Positions 37,138 to 48,014 of a stretch of 64,000 bases of DNA are shown here, one piece after another. Both the position numbers and the translations under genes were made by a program. The stretch comes from Motacilla alba alba (Eukaryota > Chordata > Aves > Passeriformes > Motacillidae). Under the pieces are notes generated by a model. The model was given only the letters and a program-made list of their open reading frames with translations. It searched no databases and was not told the origin of the DNA. Position 1 is the stretch's first letter; each line of letters begins with the position of its first letter. Where the stretch lies: positions 62,001 through 126,000 of the forward strand of contig NC_052045.1 in the NCBI RefSeq assembly GCF_015832195.1. The letters are read 5' to 3'.

Positions 37138-37244
37138 GTAGGTTGCTGTACCCTGTATCCCCTGAGCAGCAGGTGCTCGCTCAACAGTTCTCATGCTACT
37201 TGCAAGCAGCGCATTTGGAGGAGCCCCAGCAACGTGCACAGAGG

Positions 37245-37400
37245 ATGAACGAACCCTATGGCCCTGAGGCACCCCGTCCCATCAGCAGCACATCTCCTGG
37301 CACCATGAAAATGTTCATGGGCTTCCTCACTGTATTTATTGTAGTGCAGACCATCGGGACAGTGCTCTTCTGTTTGTATCTTCACATGAAGATGGATAAG
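37245..37400 (+). CDS. CD40LG: CD40LG exon 1: cytosolic tail and membrane anchor
   Basis: 52 codons, donor AAG|GTAAGC, phase 0. MNEPYGPEAPRPISSTSPG is the cytosolic tail. A hydrophobic segment follows, ending CLYLHMKMDK, which aligns with human AVYLHRRLDK. Confidence 0.98.
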
Positions 37401-40400
37401 GTAAGCAGAGAGAGAAAGTTGTCTCTGTCTGTGCTGGATTGCTGGCATGCTATGACTTCAGGTCTGGTGAGATCAGCTCACCAGGAGGATGAACATGGTG
37501 GAAAATGGTGCTGACCACTGGATGGAGGCAGCAGTATCATTTATCACACCCATGTTCTCATTTCTGCTTTAATTTGCCATGAGACTCATGTGGGAGATCT
37601 GTTCCCCTTGCTAACAAAAAGAGAATGACCAATCACCAAGAGACACTTAGAATAAATCTGCTAGCTGATGGCTAGTCTGAGGACAAGAGGGTGTGGTTTA
37701 GACATGCAAGTGGCTGTTTTAGGCTGGTGGTGGTTTTTCTGATTTTGTAGCCCTTATTAGCACTGTGACATTAACTGAGAGAATGAAAGGTCCAGAAATA
37801 AATTTTTTTTTCATTTTTCAGTGATTTTATCAACATCTCACTTCAGATGCTGTCTTGCAGTTTAGGGAAGAAAAGACTGGACCCTAGTACTTCCTCCATT
37901 TTTGAAGGTACACAGTACTAGTGATCCTGTGCCAACTTGAGACAATATTTACCAAAAAGTTAAAGTCCAGAAAGCTGTTTTTGAGGTTGGTATGGCTGCA
38001 GCTGCACTGCATGATGCCTAAAATCACCAATCTAAATCTACTTTCCTTCAAGCGAGAAATGACTGCCAGCTAAAGAAATATGTGCCTAAAACCCAGAATG
38101 CATGTTTCTTACCTGATACACTGATAAGGTGGATGTTACTGATTTTTACATGTGTTGTTTCTACTTAAACTGAAATTTGGATGTGTGGTTTCTGATCTAC
38201 AAGGGTGGAGAACAATGTTGAGCTAGAGGGGCTTTAATATCAGAGGGCTGGAAGGGGACTTCACTGCACGGAGGTTGCAGGCTCTCATGAAGGAATGCGT
38301 AGGGGGGTTTCTGGCAGAGGGAAATGTGACTACAGGGGGACATGGCTGAGGATCAGAGGCAGCTGAAATGCAGTCACAGGTGGCAAGAAGATTTCAGTTG
38401 TCTTCAGAGCTTGTGGCAGGGCTTCAAATCTGATCTTCCATATCTTACTGCTACCTGTGCTGGGCTCTCTGCCCAGCTGTATGTCTTCATGTCCAGCTGA
38501 ACTTCCTCTTTACCACTTAACTGAATGTTAGGTTTCTACAAGGAACAAAAAAATCAACAAAAAACCAAACAGGTGTAAATATAAAAATCAGTATTTGGAT
38601 GCATTTAATAATTTTCTTATTGGCTTTCTGATTTTATTTTTGTTTAAATCTGAAGATCTTGGCACAATTCAGCCCCAACCTACATGTTGTTTTGTTTTGC
38701 TGGCAACGCTTTTAGTCAATAAGCGAGTAGAAAAAATTTAAAACCCCTCTGAGTGGACAGGGCAGTGAGGGGCTGAGTGAGCATCCCAACTGCCTGCTGA
38801 GGCCATTGGGGAAGGATTTGCAAAGCCCAAGCCCCTGAGCCACCCACTGGGATTTCTTTAGGAAAAGTTAGAGATGGACATTTAAATTAATTATCAAGGT
38901 GATAGAAGATAGATCCTTGTCGGAAAAGCGGGGCAAGCCCAACGAAGGCAAGAAATGACGAGGAGGACTCCAACTTATCAGAAGGCTAATTAATTACTTT
39001 ATTATACTACATTACTCTATATTACATTACACCTAAACTGAATCTGCACAAAGCACTCAACTCAACTGCACAGAATCTTGTGACTGTCTACCAACAGCCC
39101 TGACACACACACACGGATTCAATATGTCAATGAATCAAAGCACTCACACCAGAATCCAATTACCAATTTCCTTCAGGTAAACAATCTTCCATAATGCATT
39201 CCACTTGTGAACAGCAAGAGGCGGAGCAATTGAGATAAGAATTGGTGTTTTCTTTCTTTTCTCTGCTTCTCTCACTGCTTCTCTCAGGTTCAGAGAATGT
39301 GAATCCCACAGATCCTGAGCCATCCTCCTGTCACCTAGCATTGTCATTCAGGGTGAGCTCCATGGGTTCAATTCCCAGTGGATGAGGGCACAGATGCTGT
39401 GTTGGGTGTCTGGTGGGAGCTCTTGCTGCCCATGGTTTGTCTGCCTGCTTCATCCCAGTGCTGAACATCCAACCCTGAGCTTCCCAGGCTGGATTTATTG
39501 CTGGTAGAAATGCAGCATGGCTCTGCTGCCAGCTGTTGCAGGTTTCCTATTAACATCCCATTGACCCTCCCTTCTCTCCTCTGTTGGCAGATGGAAGAGG
39601 TGTTGAGCTTAAATGAAGATTACATCTTCCTGAAGAAAGTACAGAAATGTCAGAGAGCAGAAGGTCAGAAGTCAACATTATTGGACTGTGAAAAGATTAT
39701 AAAGGGCTTCCAGAACATCCAGCGCAAGGTACATGCTGTTGGGTGGATAAAGATCCCACTGAAGAAGGAGAGGGGCTCCCAATCAAACACAGAGCTTCAC
39801 CCCAAGGTTTTTTTTTTTTTTAAACCATGGGTGTCCTTTACTTTTAGGCTGTGTAGCACATGCCCTTTTTTATACTGTATTCTTTTTACACTACATTGAT
39901 ATTATTGAGAAATCTCATTGATTTTTTTTCCTAAAATGCTCTTGATCAGAGCACATTCAGCTGCAACATTCAGGTGTGTTTGTGGCTTGTGGTGGGCAGG
40001 ATGGAGCTACAGCCACCTTGGCACTTCTCCCTGATTCCAGTCTGAAAAGAACTGATTTTCTGCCATCTGGCACCTTGCTCCAGTCCTGTGCTGGGTGGCT
40101 GTGAGGATGCTTGTGGCCACCTGCCACAGGGTACACATTTCCACCCACTTTGCCCAGGTGTCAAGGCTTGGGCCAGGAAACAGCTCCTGGCAACCAGTGA
40201 GGAGGAGCATGAGGGTGCTATGCAAATTGTCACCCCATGGACTCAGGGATGGCATCTCTAGTTGGAGCAGGCTCTTCACGTTTGGATGGAGAAGAGCCAA
40301 TTTGCATTGCAACGTGCATAGCAATGAGGTGCTCTCATCCTGCTCAGCCCTGAATTCACTGCTTAGGAGTGGCTGTGCTGGCTGGAGTAGACAGGAGAGG

Positions 40401-43400
40401 AACATTTCTTCCTCATTGTCATTGCCTGATGATAATAAATGCCTCAGCTAAATCTGCCTCAGCTAAATCTTCAGTTTTGCAACAGTACCAAACAGACCAC
40501 CAAAAATTATATCTGAGGTAGGCTGTGTTCAGCAGTCCTGAAAGCCCCAACTGCAGGGCTGGGATGTACATTGGTAGCACTTGCATCATGGCTCTCCCAC
40601 ATGAAAAGGAGATTTTTCTTGTTTGTTTATCTTACTGTTTTCAGTAAACTTTGCCCATAATTTTAATTGAATAAAACCTAAGACCATAAACACTATAAAC
40701 TCCCTGCTGCAAACAGCCCATGGTCATGTGTGAAGCTGGGGAACGTACAAGAGGGGCTCTCTGGTTTCAGATAGCCTCTGTCACGAGATGACAGGGCTGT
40801 TGGAGCCAAATATCACCAACCTCAGCAATGACCAGAGCATCTTTTATACAGAAACTTTCAAAATCATTGATTTTGAAAAAACCCATATATTTTTGCTGTT
40901 GTAACAGGACAGACCCCCCAAGGAGCAGGCCAAGTTTGAAATGCAGAGAGGTGAGTTTCCTGGTGTGCACTCATGGCTTGTTGGGGCAGGAGGAGCTCCG
41001 TGGCCTGGGAAGGGGTTTTCTTCTACAGCCCATGAGTTTCTCAGGGCATGGTGTGGAGGCAGGAGATGGGTTGGGGTTTGGAGCATCCCCATGGGTGTAG
41101 GACTGAGCTCGGTGTAGGCTGGCAGAGGGGAACACTGAGCATGGCTGTCTCCCCAAGGCAGGCGTTTCTGGGTGCCAGAGTAGACAGTCTGAAGTTGTTG
41201 AAATTGAGCCCAAAATTAAATATGTGGCCTTTTTACATCACAGGTCCTGAGCACCATGAGCATCCCCATTTGACGCACAGGAATGAGACATCTGTGGCAG
41301 GTGAGGTGTGGGCGCATCCAGGTCCTGTTCCAAGGGCGGGCGAGGTGGCACCTTCTCCTCCACAGGCTTCATCCATCAGAGGCTTTACCTCAGAGGCACC
41401 TGTAGGTCTTTGCTTAGTGGAGTCCTGCCTCACTCTGGACTAGGGGTGGAATCTGGAGATGATGTCTTGGCCTGCAGAGAAACATTAAGGGTGGAAGGTG
41501 CTACAGTCCCTGCAGAGGAGCGCTGGGGAAACAGTGAATGCCAAGGCATCAATAACACTGGCCTTTCTAAATTGCAGCAGATAAGAGGGAGCCAATTGCA
41601 GTTCACCTGGCGGGTCAGCAGAGCAACAAGGCAGGCTCAGGTAAGACAGACTCACTTGGTCCTACCTTGACCAGGGAGCCAGAGGGACACAGCGGTGTGC
41701 ATTCCCAGTCCTGCCCTGCGGCTCTCTAAGGGCGGGGAACAGGACAGAACAACTCCAGCACAAAAGTGTGTTCCCAAAACACAGCAAACCCCCCAGTGGT
41801 CACATCGCCACGTGCACCTGTGCCATGTGGGGCTCACACATCGCAACTGCCCTCAGTAGCCCTATGTGTGCCCTTCCTAGAAATGCCCCACAAGCGCCTA
41901 ATCTTACAAGTGTTTTTTATGAGTGGAAAACTTTTTAGCTTTGTATTTAAGGAAAGCTACCTCCCACTTTTCTTTTGTTCTTAAAATAGATCTTTTTGCT
42001 CTCCTGGCCATCTCTTGCTAGGGTGGCTGCTGCTGGAGGGCTCTGCTTGCATTTGTGTCTGCTTATTTAATCCTCTTCTCACCCGTAGTGCTCCTGGTAG
42101 TAAGATGGACTGGCTGAGGGCTTTACAGTAGCAACATAGGGCTCCAAACTGGTTTAGTCAAGGTGCAATTATTCACAGCCATGGCCACATCAGGTTTGAG
42201 AGAAACACCTGAGTCCTTTTGCATTTGTGCATCCCACTGTATCGTCTGTGGTTGCTCTTGCTGCTCTATGCCTTGGCTTAGCCTTAGCTAAGGGACTTCC
42301 CACAACAGCAAGGATTACCAAAGTGAGTATGAGCTTGCAAGGTCAGTCACTCCATCTGGCGAGGATTTCACAATCTAAACACTTCTGATTTAATTCTGGA
42401 GTAACTGACAGTAACCGGCAACTGCTCTTTCCGTGTCTGATGCAGCATTTCACCCAGTGCTCAGTCTACCTGTGGAAAGCTTAGTGTTAGATAAGATCAG
42501 AGAAGTGAGAAACTCACTGTATTTTAAAACTCCCTGCTCAAACACTTGTTGAGCCTATTAAGCAGGGTCCAGAGAGCAGCAGTTGCCTGGAGCTCAGCTC
42601 TGTGTGGGGAAATGTCCCTGTGGGATGCTTGGTCAGGGCCCATGGGCTGTGTGGCTTCTCCAGGACTACCCATGGCACACTGTCTCTGGGCTGGGGTAGT
42701 TGAACCCATTATTCCCCTTGGAGCCAAGTTGCTCTCCCTGGCTGCTCTTCCAGGTGTCTCTGTAGGCTGAGGAAAGCAGACGTCCAAATTCCAGAGGTCA
42801 TAGCTGAGCTCAGCCCCTACAGCCATGGCTTCCAGGTCTCTGTATAGGCTTATCTGCACTAACCACGTGAGCTGCTGTGATGACACCAAAAGTGCCCCAA
42901 AATCTATGGCATCACCTGATCTGTGTGTGCCATGGTCCTGGTAATGGGAAACAGCACTCACTGTGCTAAGCCCTTGTAGCTCTGCACTTAGGTAGGGATA
43001 GCAACTGTGCAATGTTGATTTTTGTACTTCCTTGGTAAAGCCTTGCCATCTCCAGAGGCCAAGAGGAGGAAGGACTGTAGAGGAAAAGCAGCCCCCAGCC
43101 TGGAAAAACTGGGATGGGAGGCTCTGAAGAGCAGAGTTGCAACATATCTTGCTAATGCTCTGAGGGCTTGGAGGGTGTCCCACTGAAGTCCATGAAGGCA
43201 GCAAATGGAAGTGACATAGTGTTTGGTCTGTTGTGGTACAGGCAATCCTCCTCCCTAACATTTTCCACTTGGCTGGATGAAGGAAGCTAAATGTACCTCC
43301 ACTCACATATCCAGTCAAGGCTGACAAAGCCAGTGATCAGCAACATGGGTTGAATCTGCTCTGGCCTTGGGGAAGGGTCCCTGCTCCCCTGGGCTGGGGA

Positions 43401-43933
43401 TGGTGTCCTGGGCTGGGTACCCCACTAACTGCGCCCCACAGACAGAGGCTTTGAGGCCAGGTGTCTGTGGGTGTCCCCCCAAATCAGCCTGCCAAACTGG
43501 AAGTCTCCTCTGAGCTCACCTGCCATGCTCTCTCCCTACAGTGCTGGAGTGGAGGGAGACAATGTATGGCCCCACAAACAGCTTGATATCCAACAAGGAG
43601 GGGAAACTGAAGGTGAAGGAAGCAGGGCTCTACTACATCTACTCCCAAGTCAGCTTCTGCACCACGGAAGTGTCTTTGGCACCCTTCACCCTCTATATTT
43701 ATTTACATATCCCCAAGGAAGAGGACCGGCTCTTGCTGAAAGGACAAAAGACACAGACCTCTTTGAAGACATATGAAGAAGAACACTTGAAGACCCTCTG
43801 TGGACTCCAGTCCATCCGTGTGGGAGGCGTCTTCAACCTCCGGGAAGATGACATGGTCTTTGTCAATGTGACAGACTCCACAAAAGTGAGGTACAGCCAC
43901 GGCAACACCTACTTTGGCATCTTCAAGCTGTAG
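37245..43933 (+). CDS. CD40LG: CD40LG, CD40 ligand (TNFSF5/CD154)
   Basis: Type II membrane TNF-family cytokine of activated helper T cells. It trimerises and engages CD40 on B cells and antigen-presenting cells, driving class switching and germinal centres. Coding exons 37245-37400, 39591-39728, 40908-40950, 41244-41300 and 43542-43933 sum to 786 nt, 261 residues, equal to human. Cytosolic tail is 1-22, signal-anchor about 24-46 (FMGFLTVFIVVQTIGTVLF), then a stalk and the TNF homology domain about 132-261. Visible landmarks: GLYYIYSQVSFC (strand C), the Cys171-Cys218 pair expected to form the domain disulfide, SIRVGGVFNL, and the N-glycosylation site Asn240 in VNVTD, at the same number as human. 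The end YFGIFKL matches human SFGLLKL. The ATG at 37245 has A at -3. The frame stays open to an ATG at 37068, but homology and length favour 37245. The human KGD motif is replaced by RGP and the stalk is histidine-rich. Introns hold a solo LTR (intron 1) and no other gene. Confidence 0.98.
38918..39310 (-). mobile_element. Solo LTR of an endogenous retrovirus, antisense in CD40LG intron 1
   Basis: 393 bp bounded by TG...CA ends; on the minus strand it begins TGTGGGATTC and ends CCGACA. The direct repeat GATCCT lies exactly on both sides (38912-38917 and 39311-39316), a perfect 6-bp target duplication. A minus-strand AATAAA (38998-39003) lies about 80 bp before the 3' end, as expected at an R/U5 boundary. 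There is no internal gag/pol/env sequence, so this is a solo LTR left by LTR-LTR recombination. Six-base duplications are typical of class II (beta/alpha-like, ERVK) elements. An open frame across part of it (39144-39347, -) is taken as chance. Confidence 0.9.
39591..39728 (+). CDS. CD40LG: CD40LG exon 2: proximal stalk
   Basis: 46 codons in phase 0, acceptor GTTGGCAG, donor AAG|GTACAT. Encodes MEEVLSLNEDYIFLKKVQKC and onward to NIQRK. It aligns with human [20 protein letters not shown] and keeps the cysteines equivalent to the human stalk (KVQKC, LLDCE). Confidence 0.98.
40440..40469 (+). repeat. 15-bp tandem duplication in CD40LG intron 2
   Basis: TGCCTCAGCTAAATC is repeated twice head to tail with no mismatch. 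Likely a replication-slippage duplication; no function inferred. Confidence 0.85.
40908..40950 (+). CDS. CD40LG: CD40LG exon 3: small stalk exon
   Basis: 43 nt, acceptor TGTAACAG, donor AGAG|GTGAGT, leaving phase 1. Encodes DRPPKEQAKFEMQR plus the first base of Gly113. It aligns with human DIMLNKEETKKENSFEMQK, one codon stretch shorter. Confidence 0.95.
41244..41300 (+). CDS. CD40LG: CD40LG exon 4: histidine-rich stalk exon
   Basis: 57 nt in phase 1 at both ends, acceptor CATCACAG, donor GCAG|GTGAGG. Encodes G/PEHHEHPHLTHRNETSVA: five His within nine residues, then a potential N-glycosylation site Asn126 (NET). It corresponds to human [20 protein letters not shown], where the KGD tripeptide sits across the same junction. 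Confidence 0.93.
43542..43933 (+). CDS. CD40LG: CD40LG exon 5: TNF homology domain
   Basis: 392 nt from acceptor TCCCTACAG to TAG at 43931-43933, residues 132-261. Starts V/LEWRETMYGPTNSLIS (human VLQWAEKGYYTMSNN). It contains the entire receptor-binding jelly roll, including GLYYIYSQ, both disulfide cysteines and the glycosylated VNVTD loop. Confidence 0.98.
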
Positions 43934-44068
43934 TGAGGAAAGGGCTGTCCCGAGCTGGGAATCCAGCCCAACTTTCTTGAGCAAAGTGCCTTTCCCTTTT
44001 CCCCTTATTTATGTTCCTCTGCCTCTCTGTTTTTCTTATTTCTTAATTTGTATATTTTGTTATTTATT
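43934..44068 (+). promoter_or_regulatory. CD40LG: CD40LG proximal 3' UTR with AU-rich and CU-rich elements
   Basis: Immediately after the stop there is a pyrimidine-rich stretch (43990-44045) interrupted by ATTTA at 44007-44011. The nonamer TTATTTATT follows at 44060-44068, a minimal AU-rich decay element. Human CD40LG mRNA is regulated through a pyrimidine-rich 3' UTR region bound by PTB-containing complexes. The same arrangement here suggests post-transcriptional control. The 3' end of the transcript is not placed: I found no canonical AATAAA in the next 1.5 kb. Confidence 0.6.
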
Positions 44069-47000
44069 AATGAGGGCCAAGGGGCCCTGAAAACACAAAT
44101 GGAACAAAGTTTGAACCTGTTATTATTTGCTTTCAGTTTTTATTCTTTCGCAGTCAGTGATTTGGTACATGCTGGTGTTGTGTATCTGGGTCCACCCCAC
44201 CCCACATTCCTGGCAGGGTTGATGCCCCTGTTATGTCATTAGAGCTTTGTTTACCAAACTCTGCCATCAATGTTTCTTTCCTAGAAATGTAGGATGGCTC
44301 AGGGGACTTCAGCCAAGCTGGGTTCATGCATATCTCTGGCACCAATCTGCTTACAAACATCAATGGGAAAACAAAAAATGGCTTAGGAACATCTTCTCTA
44401 AAGGAATCATTACGCCCAGCACTGTCTTTACATGGTAGCTGCTGGTGAGACAAGGTTGCCACCCCAACTGTCAGCTGTATCTGGAGAACCCCCTTTTTTC
44501 CATCCATGCCTGTCTGTGAAACTCAACCAGCTTCCTCAGGGTGGCACTGCCTTGGCTGGGTTCATACTTGATGGCAATCTCTCCACACCAGCGGTGTGAT
44601 TGGTGCCTGAGGGAGGACTGCAGATTTCAAGGCAGAGAGAAAGTAGGGCACTAGTGGTGGTCTGCTCTTGGTGACCTGAGTCAGTCCACCAGACTCTCCT
44701 GCCACCTCTGCAGGCAGAGGAACCTTTGCCTGTGGACAGTTTCGCTACCCTGTGGAAGGGGTACTGGGCACCACCATCAAAACTGGAACTGCATCTTCTC
44801 CTGAGACCCCTCCTACCCAAGAAGGAGGACCAGGAAACCATGGGGGTGGCAGGACCACCTACTTCTTCTTCCCTCCAAGACGTACATGCAGAGCATCTTC
44901 TGACTGTCCTCAGTGAGGATTGTCCACAGGGGCATTTTTCCTGGAGCTCCAGGAGAGCAGGACTGTGCAGATGCCCTCTTGGGCAGGGGGCACCTGGGTG
45001 ACATTGCACACTAGGGTCTTCCCAACCCTATTCTCCAGCTTAGTCTGCAGGGAGGGTGATCAGAGCACAGGGACATAGATTGCATTTTAAAAAACATTTG
45101 AAGATGACACATGTGACAAGCCTGGAGTTTTTGGTTATAGAGGTCGCACTTAGAGTGTCAAAGTTTGGAAAAAATTTTGGATGCCAAGGAGTTTGCAAAT
45201 GGAAGAGCTTCTATATTTGGGCAGTCTTTAGGCTTTGTTGTGCTGGAGGCTGCAGGTCTAGTCCTAACACGGTGCCCAAATGCCACCACTGGTAGGACAG
45301 AAAGGGCATTCTTTGCACAGCTCATTGCAGAGCTGGGCGCACAGCACAGCCCCCTTCAAAATCAATAGAGCTCAGGGACTGTTTGGTTTCACTATAATTT
45401 AGTAAGTAATTTTTGGATGTTCTCCAAAACTACCTAACTTTTTTAGGGGATGGACCATTCTTGTCTGACATCTTATATGAAGACTATTTATTTAACTAAA
45501 CCCATCTTATATTTGTAACCAGAGAGACTGAATGCCAGAGGACTGTGCATTATGCTGTGTTTTGCAGCATAATTCAGGGTTTGTGGCTCCCCCTTCCACA
45601 GTGTGGGGTTTCTTCCACTGATCACCCCACAATTAATACAGCTTATGGATTCAGACATAGGTGGCTCTGTATGTTTTGAACGCTGCTCACCCTACCCAAA
45701 CCCAGGCTGAGATTTCACAGGGTCCTGCTTGGTGTCTGGGGACCAAGAGGGCAGTGGGGGGGCCACTGGGGGTCACAGTGGGGACAACCAGTCCCAGAAG
45801 CCTCCAGGGGCAGCCATTCCACCATGCTCCTCGGGGCATGTTGAGGTGCCAGGGCCTGGCAACACTTGGGACATTTTGGCAGCAGAAGCAGAGAACCCCT
45901 GTCCTGCGAGAGTAGTGAGACGCCAAGGCTGAAGCCCCTAGCTCAGCTATGAAACAGAGGGGTGAGGACTAGTTTTAATGGGATTTAGGACACCTGACTG
46001 AAAGATGATTATTCCTGCCTGTCTTGAGGTCATGGAGCCTGCAGGGATGTCTCTGCTTCAGAGCAGAGGGATGGATGCTGCGTATGCTGTGTGTGTGGCT
46101 GGGCAGCTGCTGCCTCCCAGGGTGCCCCATGGTGGTGTGGGTCTGACCACATCCCTGTTAATGCTGAAACACAGCCAGCCCTGTGGGCCAGGCTCCTGGA
46201 GGCAGTGCTGGGCTGTCTGAAGAACCACAAACCTCCACAGGGGAGGTGGAGGTGCTCGGTCATGGTGGGAGTGTGGGTGGGAGCTACAGAAGAAACCAAA
46301 GATGATGCAAACTAGCATGGCCTAGGAGCAGCTTGGAGCAAGTGAATGGGGAGGAGAGAACTGTGAAGAGTGTGTGGCCAAAAACGAGGAGTAGAAAACC
46401 TGCTCCTCACAGGCAGGGAGAAACTGTGATCAGTGCACACTTTGAAGCTTCCTGCAGCCCCCAGCCTCAATGGTCAGGAGCACCTGCCAGAGACCTTGGG
46501 CTGGGCTGTGGTTCCCAGCCCAGATCACTGAGCATGGATCCAGAAGCTGCAAATTGCATGGTAGAGGAAAACAAAGAGGTGAGGAGAAAAGCAGTCTTTA
46601 AACCAGTCCATAGATTCTGCAGCAAGGGCAGCAGATGCCAGCTGTCACCTCCCTGGCTGTGGGCTGCCTGACCAACCCCTGCCCGCACAGCTGCCTTTCT
46701 CAGGGCTTTTGTTTCTTGCCTCTGTTTCTTGACTTGCCAAAAATAGCCCATGGGATTCAGATGTGAGGTAGTGTGTGAGAGGGGACGAGATGCAATTGCT
46801 GCCATTCCGCTGTGTCCTTCTCCCCCAGCCCTGCCTGTTGCCGTAGCTGCACTGTTTCCTCTCCCCATGGAAAGTTTAAAGGTTGTCAATACATTGATTT
46901 TTTTCCTTGATGTGAGGCCTCTATGCCAGTCCTCAGGCTGTGGATTTTAGTGTTTCCAAACTGAATTTTGTTCTGAGTTAAGGGGTTGAGAGGGTAATAA

Positions 47001-47122
47001 GTTTGCAGGGCACATCAGCAGGACTGGCACAGAGGGTGCTGGATGAGCAATGCTGCCCAAGCAGCAGCATGGACATCTGCTGGCAGAGGTGTTTGCATGG
47101 TTCAATGCACACTGAGCCCACT
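44069..47122. other. CD40LG distal 3' region and intergenic DNA
   Basis: No recognised gene. A further ATTTA-containing stretch lies at about 45485-45495 and may mark distal CD40LG 3' UTR. The rest is GC-rich sequence with short chance frames on both strands. Confidence 0.55.
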
Positions 47123-47201
47123 AAAAATAAATAAATAAATAAATAAATAACTATAAATATAAATAAATAAACAAACAAACACACACACACATATATATAT
47201 C

Positions 47202-47256
<55 letters not shown>

Positions 47257-47282
47257 ATATGTATTACATATATATATATATA
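47123..47282. repeat. Compound microsatellite (AAAT)n-(CA)n-(TA)n
   Basis: About 160 bp: AAAT/AAAC units (47123-47180), a short CA run, then an almost pure TA run of about 90 bp with three interruptions. It is likely hypervariable in length and hard to assemble. Confidence 0.95.
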
Positions 47283-47425
47283 CTAGATTGGCCTGGAACC
47301 CTTCCAGGGATGGGGCAGCCACAGCTTCTCTGGGTAACCTGTTCTAGGGTCTCACCACCCCCATAGGGAAGAATGGCTTTCTAATTACCCATTTAACCCT
47401 GCCCTCCGAAACTAAAGTTTCGGAC
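47283..47425 (-). mobile_element. CR1 LINE fragment
   Basis: On + it reads TTGGCCTGGAACCCTTCCAG, GGATGGGGCAGCCACAGCTT, CTCTGGGTAACCTGTTCTAG and so on, the reverse complement of an avian CR1 3' region. It starts directly at the end of the TA microsatellite. Diverged and non-coding. Confidence 0.85.
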
Positions 47426-48014
47426 TTTGGTGTTTTTCCGTGATGCACCCAAGGCTAGTGTTTCTTTTTTCCTTTGTTCTTTTTCCTACTCCGAGGGCTG
47501 TGTTTCAGGGAGGAGGGTCCAGCCCTCCTGCCCTTGATCCTCCACTTCTGCTGTGGGCTGAGACCACCAAAGAGTTAAAAAACTCCCAGCCTGCAGGAGA
47601 CGTCTTGTCCAAGTGGTGGTAGACCAAAGGAAATCCTGTCACCACACCTAATTGCCAGAAAAAAACACACACAAACTAAAAAAAATAAAATCTCAAACAG
47701 GCAGGAAGTCACTTATCTACAGCAACTGCCTGGTGCAGCAGAGCAGTCTGTTTTCCATAAAGCATCCTTGTGAACAGAGTGCACGTAGGGCCTGAGGGAT
47801 GGAAATGCATCTCTTGCCCTGGGACCAGGTGCAGGTATGGGTGACAATGGGAGCAACACTCCAAGTGCCAGCATCACCTTTCACACCAGTATTTCCACCA
47901 GTAAATCAGAGAGGTATGATGCTGCCATGGCATTTTGAGGAAATCAGTGATGCCCAGAGCAAGCACTGGCTTTGCTTTCATGGCAGAAACACAGGAAGCA
48001 GCTCCAAGGACTAA

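Noticed and set aside
39144..39347. Open frame overlapping the solo LTR, as a possible retroviral gene
   Set aside because: It straddles the LTR border and host flank, is only 67 codons and resembles no retroviral protein. The element has no internal region.
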